Assembly: GCA_027064265.1 (NCBI GenBank)
Contig: JAMOQA010000516.1
Span: 1-6,923 of the forward strand
DNA length: 6,923 nt
Direction: 5' to 3'
Source: Acidobacteriota bacterium
GTDB lineage: Bacteria; Acidobacteriota; Polarisedimenticolia; J045
The first letter of the stretch is position 1, and the number at the start of each line of letters is the position of its first letter. Position numbers and translations under genes: made by a program. The notes beneath the pieces were generated by a model that was not told the DNA's origin, searched no databases, and saw only the letters and a program-made list of their open reading frames with translations. Below, piece by piece: positions 5,689-6,923 of this stretch.

Positions 5689-6779
5689 GCGGCGACCCGT
5701 TCCGCGACCGGCGCACCGTCGCCGGGCTCGCCCGCGAGATCGCGGCGGTCGCCCGGGACCTCCCCCGCCCGGTCACCCTGATGGAGGTGTGCGGGACCCA
5801 CACCCACGCCATCGCCGAGGCGGGCCTCCGGAGGATGATGCCCGGCAACGTGCGCCTCGTCTCCGGCCCGGGCTGCCCGGTCTGCGTCACGCCGGTCTCC
5901 TGGCTCGACCGGGCGATCGCCCTGGGGCGCGAGCCCGGCACGGTCCTCGCGACCTTCGGCGACCTGGTGCGCGTCCCCTCGAGCGCCGGCACCCTCGAGG
6001 AACACCGCGCCGCCGGCGGCCGGGTGGAGGTCGTCTACTCGCCGCGGGACGCCGTCGAGTTCGCGGCGGCCCACCCGGACCTGCGGGTCGTCTTCCTCGC
6101 CGTCGGCTTCGAGACCACCGCGCCCCCGATCGCCGCCGCCCTCGCCGAGGCGGAGGCCCGGGGCATCACGAACTTCCTGCTCCTGCCCGGCAACAAGACG
6201 ATGCCCGGACCCCTCGCCGCCCTCGCCGACGCGGTGGACGGGTTCCTGATGCCCGGGCACGTCTCGGTGATCGTGGGCGCGGAGGCGTGGCGCTTCCTGC
6301 CGGAGCGCCACGGCGTCTCCGCGGCGGTCGCCGGGTTCACGCCGGCGGACGTCCTCGCCGCGATCCTCGCGCTCCTCGGCCGGATCGTCCGGGGAGAGCC
6401 GGGCCTCGACAACCTCTATGGCCGGGTGGTGACACCGGAGGGGAACCGCCCGGCGCAGGAACTGCTGGCGCGAACGTTCGAACCGGTCGACGCCGAGTGG
6501 CGGGGGCTCGGCGTGCTCCCCGGGTCCGGGCTCGGCCTGCGGGAGGAACTCGCCCGCCGGGACGCCTCCCGGATCCCGGTGGAGCTGCCCGAGCCCCGGG
6601 AGCCCGCCGGCTGCCGCTGCGGCGACGTGCTCCGGGGCGAGATCGACCCCCCGGCGTGTCCCCTCTTCGCCCGGGCCTGCACGCCGGAGAACCCGGTGGG
6701 GGCCTGCATGGTCTCGAGCGAGGGAGCCTGCGCCGCCTGGTACCGGCACGAGCGCTGGGCACGGGAGGAAGCGGAATGA
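5685..6779 (+). CDS. hypD: HypD, iron-sulfur scaffold for Fe(CN)2CO assembly
   Basis: A 364-residue HypD, the usual length. With HypC it holds the iron atom and takes part in attaching cyanide from HypE and CO. Visible motifs: CGTHTH with C36 (residues 36-41), GPGCPVC with the redox pair C64/C67, GFETTAP (~141-147), LLPGNKTMPG (~163-172) and MPGHVSVIVG. The C-terminal domain has cysteines at 310, 312, 325, 332, 341 and 349, including CRCGDVLRG, CPLFARAC and GACMVSSEGAC; these carry the [4Fe-4S] cluster ligands. No key residue is missing. The start is GTG, overlapping the hypC stop (GTGA), and the stop overlaps hypE (ATGA), so C, D and E are probably translated as a coupled set. Confidence 0.97.
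   Translation: MSGDPFRDRRTVAGLAREIAAVARDLPRPVTLMEVCGTHTHAIAEAGLRRMMPGNVRLVSGPGCPVCVTPVSWLDRAIALGREPGTVLATFGDLVRVPSSAGTLEEHRAAGGRVEVVYSPRDAVEFAAAHPDLRVVFLAVGFETTAPPIAAALAEAEARGITNFLLLPGNKTMPGPLAALADAVDGFLMPGHVSVIVGAEAWRFLPERHGVSAAVAGFTPADVLAAILALLGRIVRGEPGLDNLYGRVVTPEGNRPAQELLARTFEPVDAEWRGLGVLPGSGLGLREELARRDASRIPVELPEPREPAGCRCGDVLRGEIDPPACPLFARACTPENPVGACMVSSEGACAAWYRHERWAREEAE
6763..6769 (+). promoter_or_regulatory. Ribosome-binding site of hypE
   Basis: GGGAGGA, inside the end of hypD, lies 6 nt before ATG 6776 and supports the start that overlaps the hypD stop. Confidence 0.65.
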
Positions 6780-6923
6780 AGGTCCCGGAACGGATCCTCC
6801 TCGGTCACGGGGCGGGCGGCCGGTTGACCGGCCGGCTGATCCGGGACGCGTTCCTGCCCGCCTTCGAGAACCCGGCCCTCGCCCCCCTCGCCGACGCGGC
6901 GATCCTGGGCGACGTCCCGGAAG
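6776..6923 (+). CDS. hypE: HypE, carbamoyl dehydratase (N-terminal part, cut by window end)
   Basis: The first 49 residues of HypE, running off the right edge. HypE receives a carbamoyl group from HypF on its C-terminal Cys and dehydrates it with ATP to a thiocyanate, the donor of the CN ligands. The visible part begins MKVPERILLGHGAGGRLTGRLI, matching the family's N-terminal (H)GxGG segment. The acidic ADAAILG that follows corresponds to the conserved Asp-Ala-Ala element of the PurM-like nucleotide-binding fold. The catalytic C-terminal Cys lies outside the window. The ATG overlaps the hypD stop by 4 nt. The call rests on a short segment plus the operon order, which makes it secure. Confidence 0.92.
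   Translation, partial: MKVPERILLGHGAGGRLTGRLIRDAFLPAFENPALAPLADAAILGDVPE

Overview
The window is chromosomal-looking DNA from a very GC-rich bacterium (well over two thirds G+C by eye, with almost every third codon position G or C). It uses GTG starts freely and has clear Shine-Dalgarno sites. The sequence alone does not fix the phylum; a GC-rich acidobacterial, proteobacterial or similar lineage would fit, but this is a guess.

Layout: (1) Positions 1-342 hold no convincing gene. They carry six copies of a ~23-25 bp repeat with an invariant CGCATT core. Two copies point one way (67-120) and four the other (178-295), spaced 31-33 bp apart, which is about three helical turns. This looks like an array of protein-binding sites, perhaps the end(s) of an insertion sequence. 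(2) Positions 343-1845, minus strand, encode a ~500-residue NAD-dependent epimerase/dehydratase (extended SDR) with an unusual ~145-residue helical C-terminal extension. (3) Positions 1846-1931 are a short divergent control region with a -10-like hexamer on each strand. (4) From 1932 to the right edge, plus strand, runs a hydrogenase maturation operon in the order hypA-hypB-hypF-hypC-hypD-hypE, with hypE cut by the window end.

The hyp genes are packed as one transcription unit: A/B, B/F, C/D and D/E overlap by 4 nt (GTGA or ATGA), and only F/C has a 9-nt gap. HypF and HypE make the cyanide ligands from carbamoyl phosphate. HypC and HypD form the scaffold on which Fe(CN)2CO is built and delivered. 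HypA and HypB insert nickel. Together they imply that the organism makes a [NiFe] hydrogenase, although no structural gene or maturation endopeptidase lies in the window. All the expected metal-binding and catalytic motifs are present, so the operon looks functional.

The most interesting items are the helically phased repeat array, the C-terminal domain fused to the epimerase, a possible leaderless internal promoter at hypC, and a hairpin covering the hypD ribosome-binding site. The core operon itself is a well-known system.
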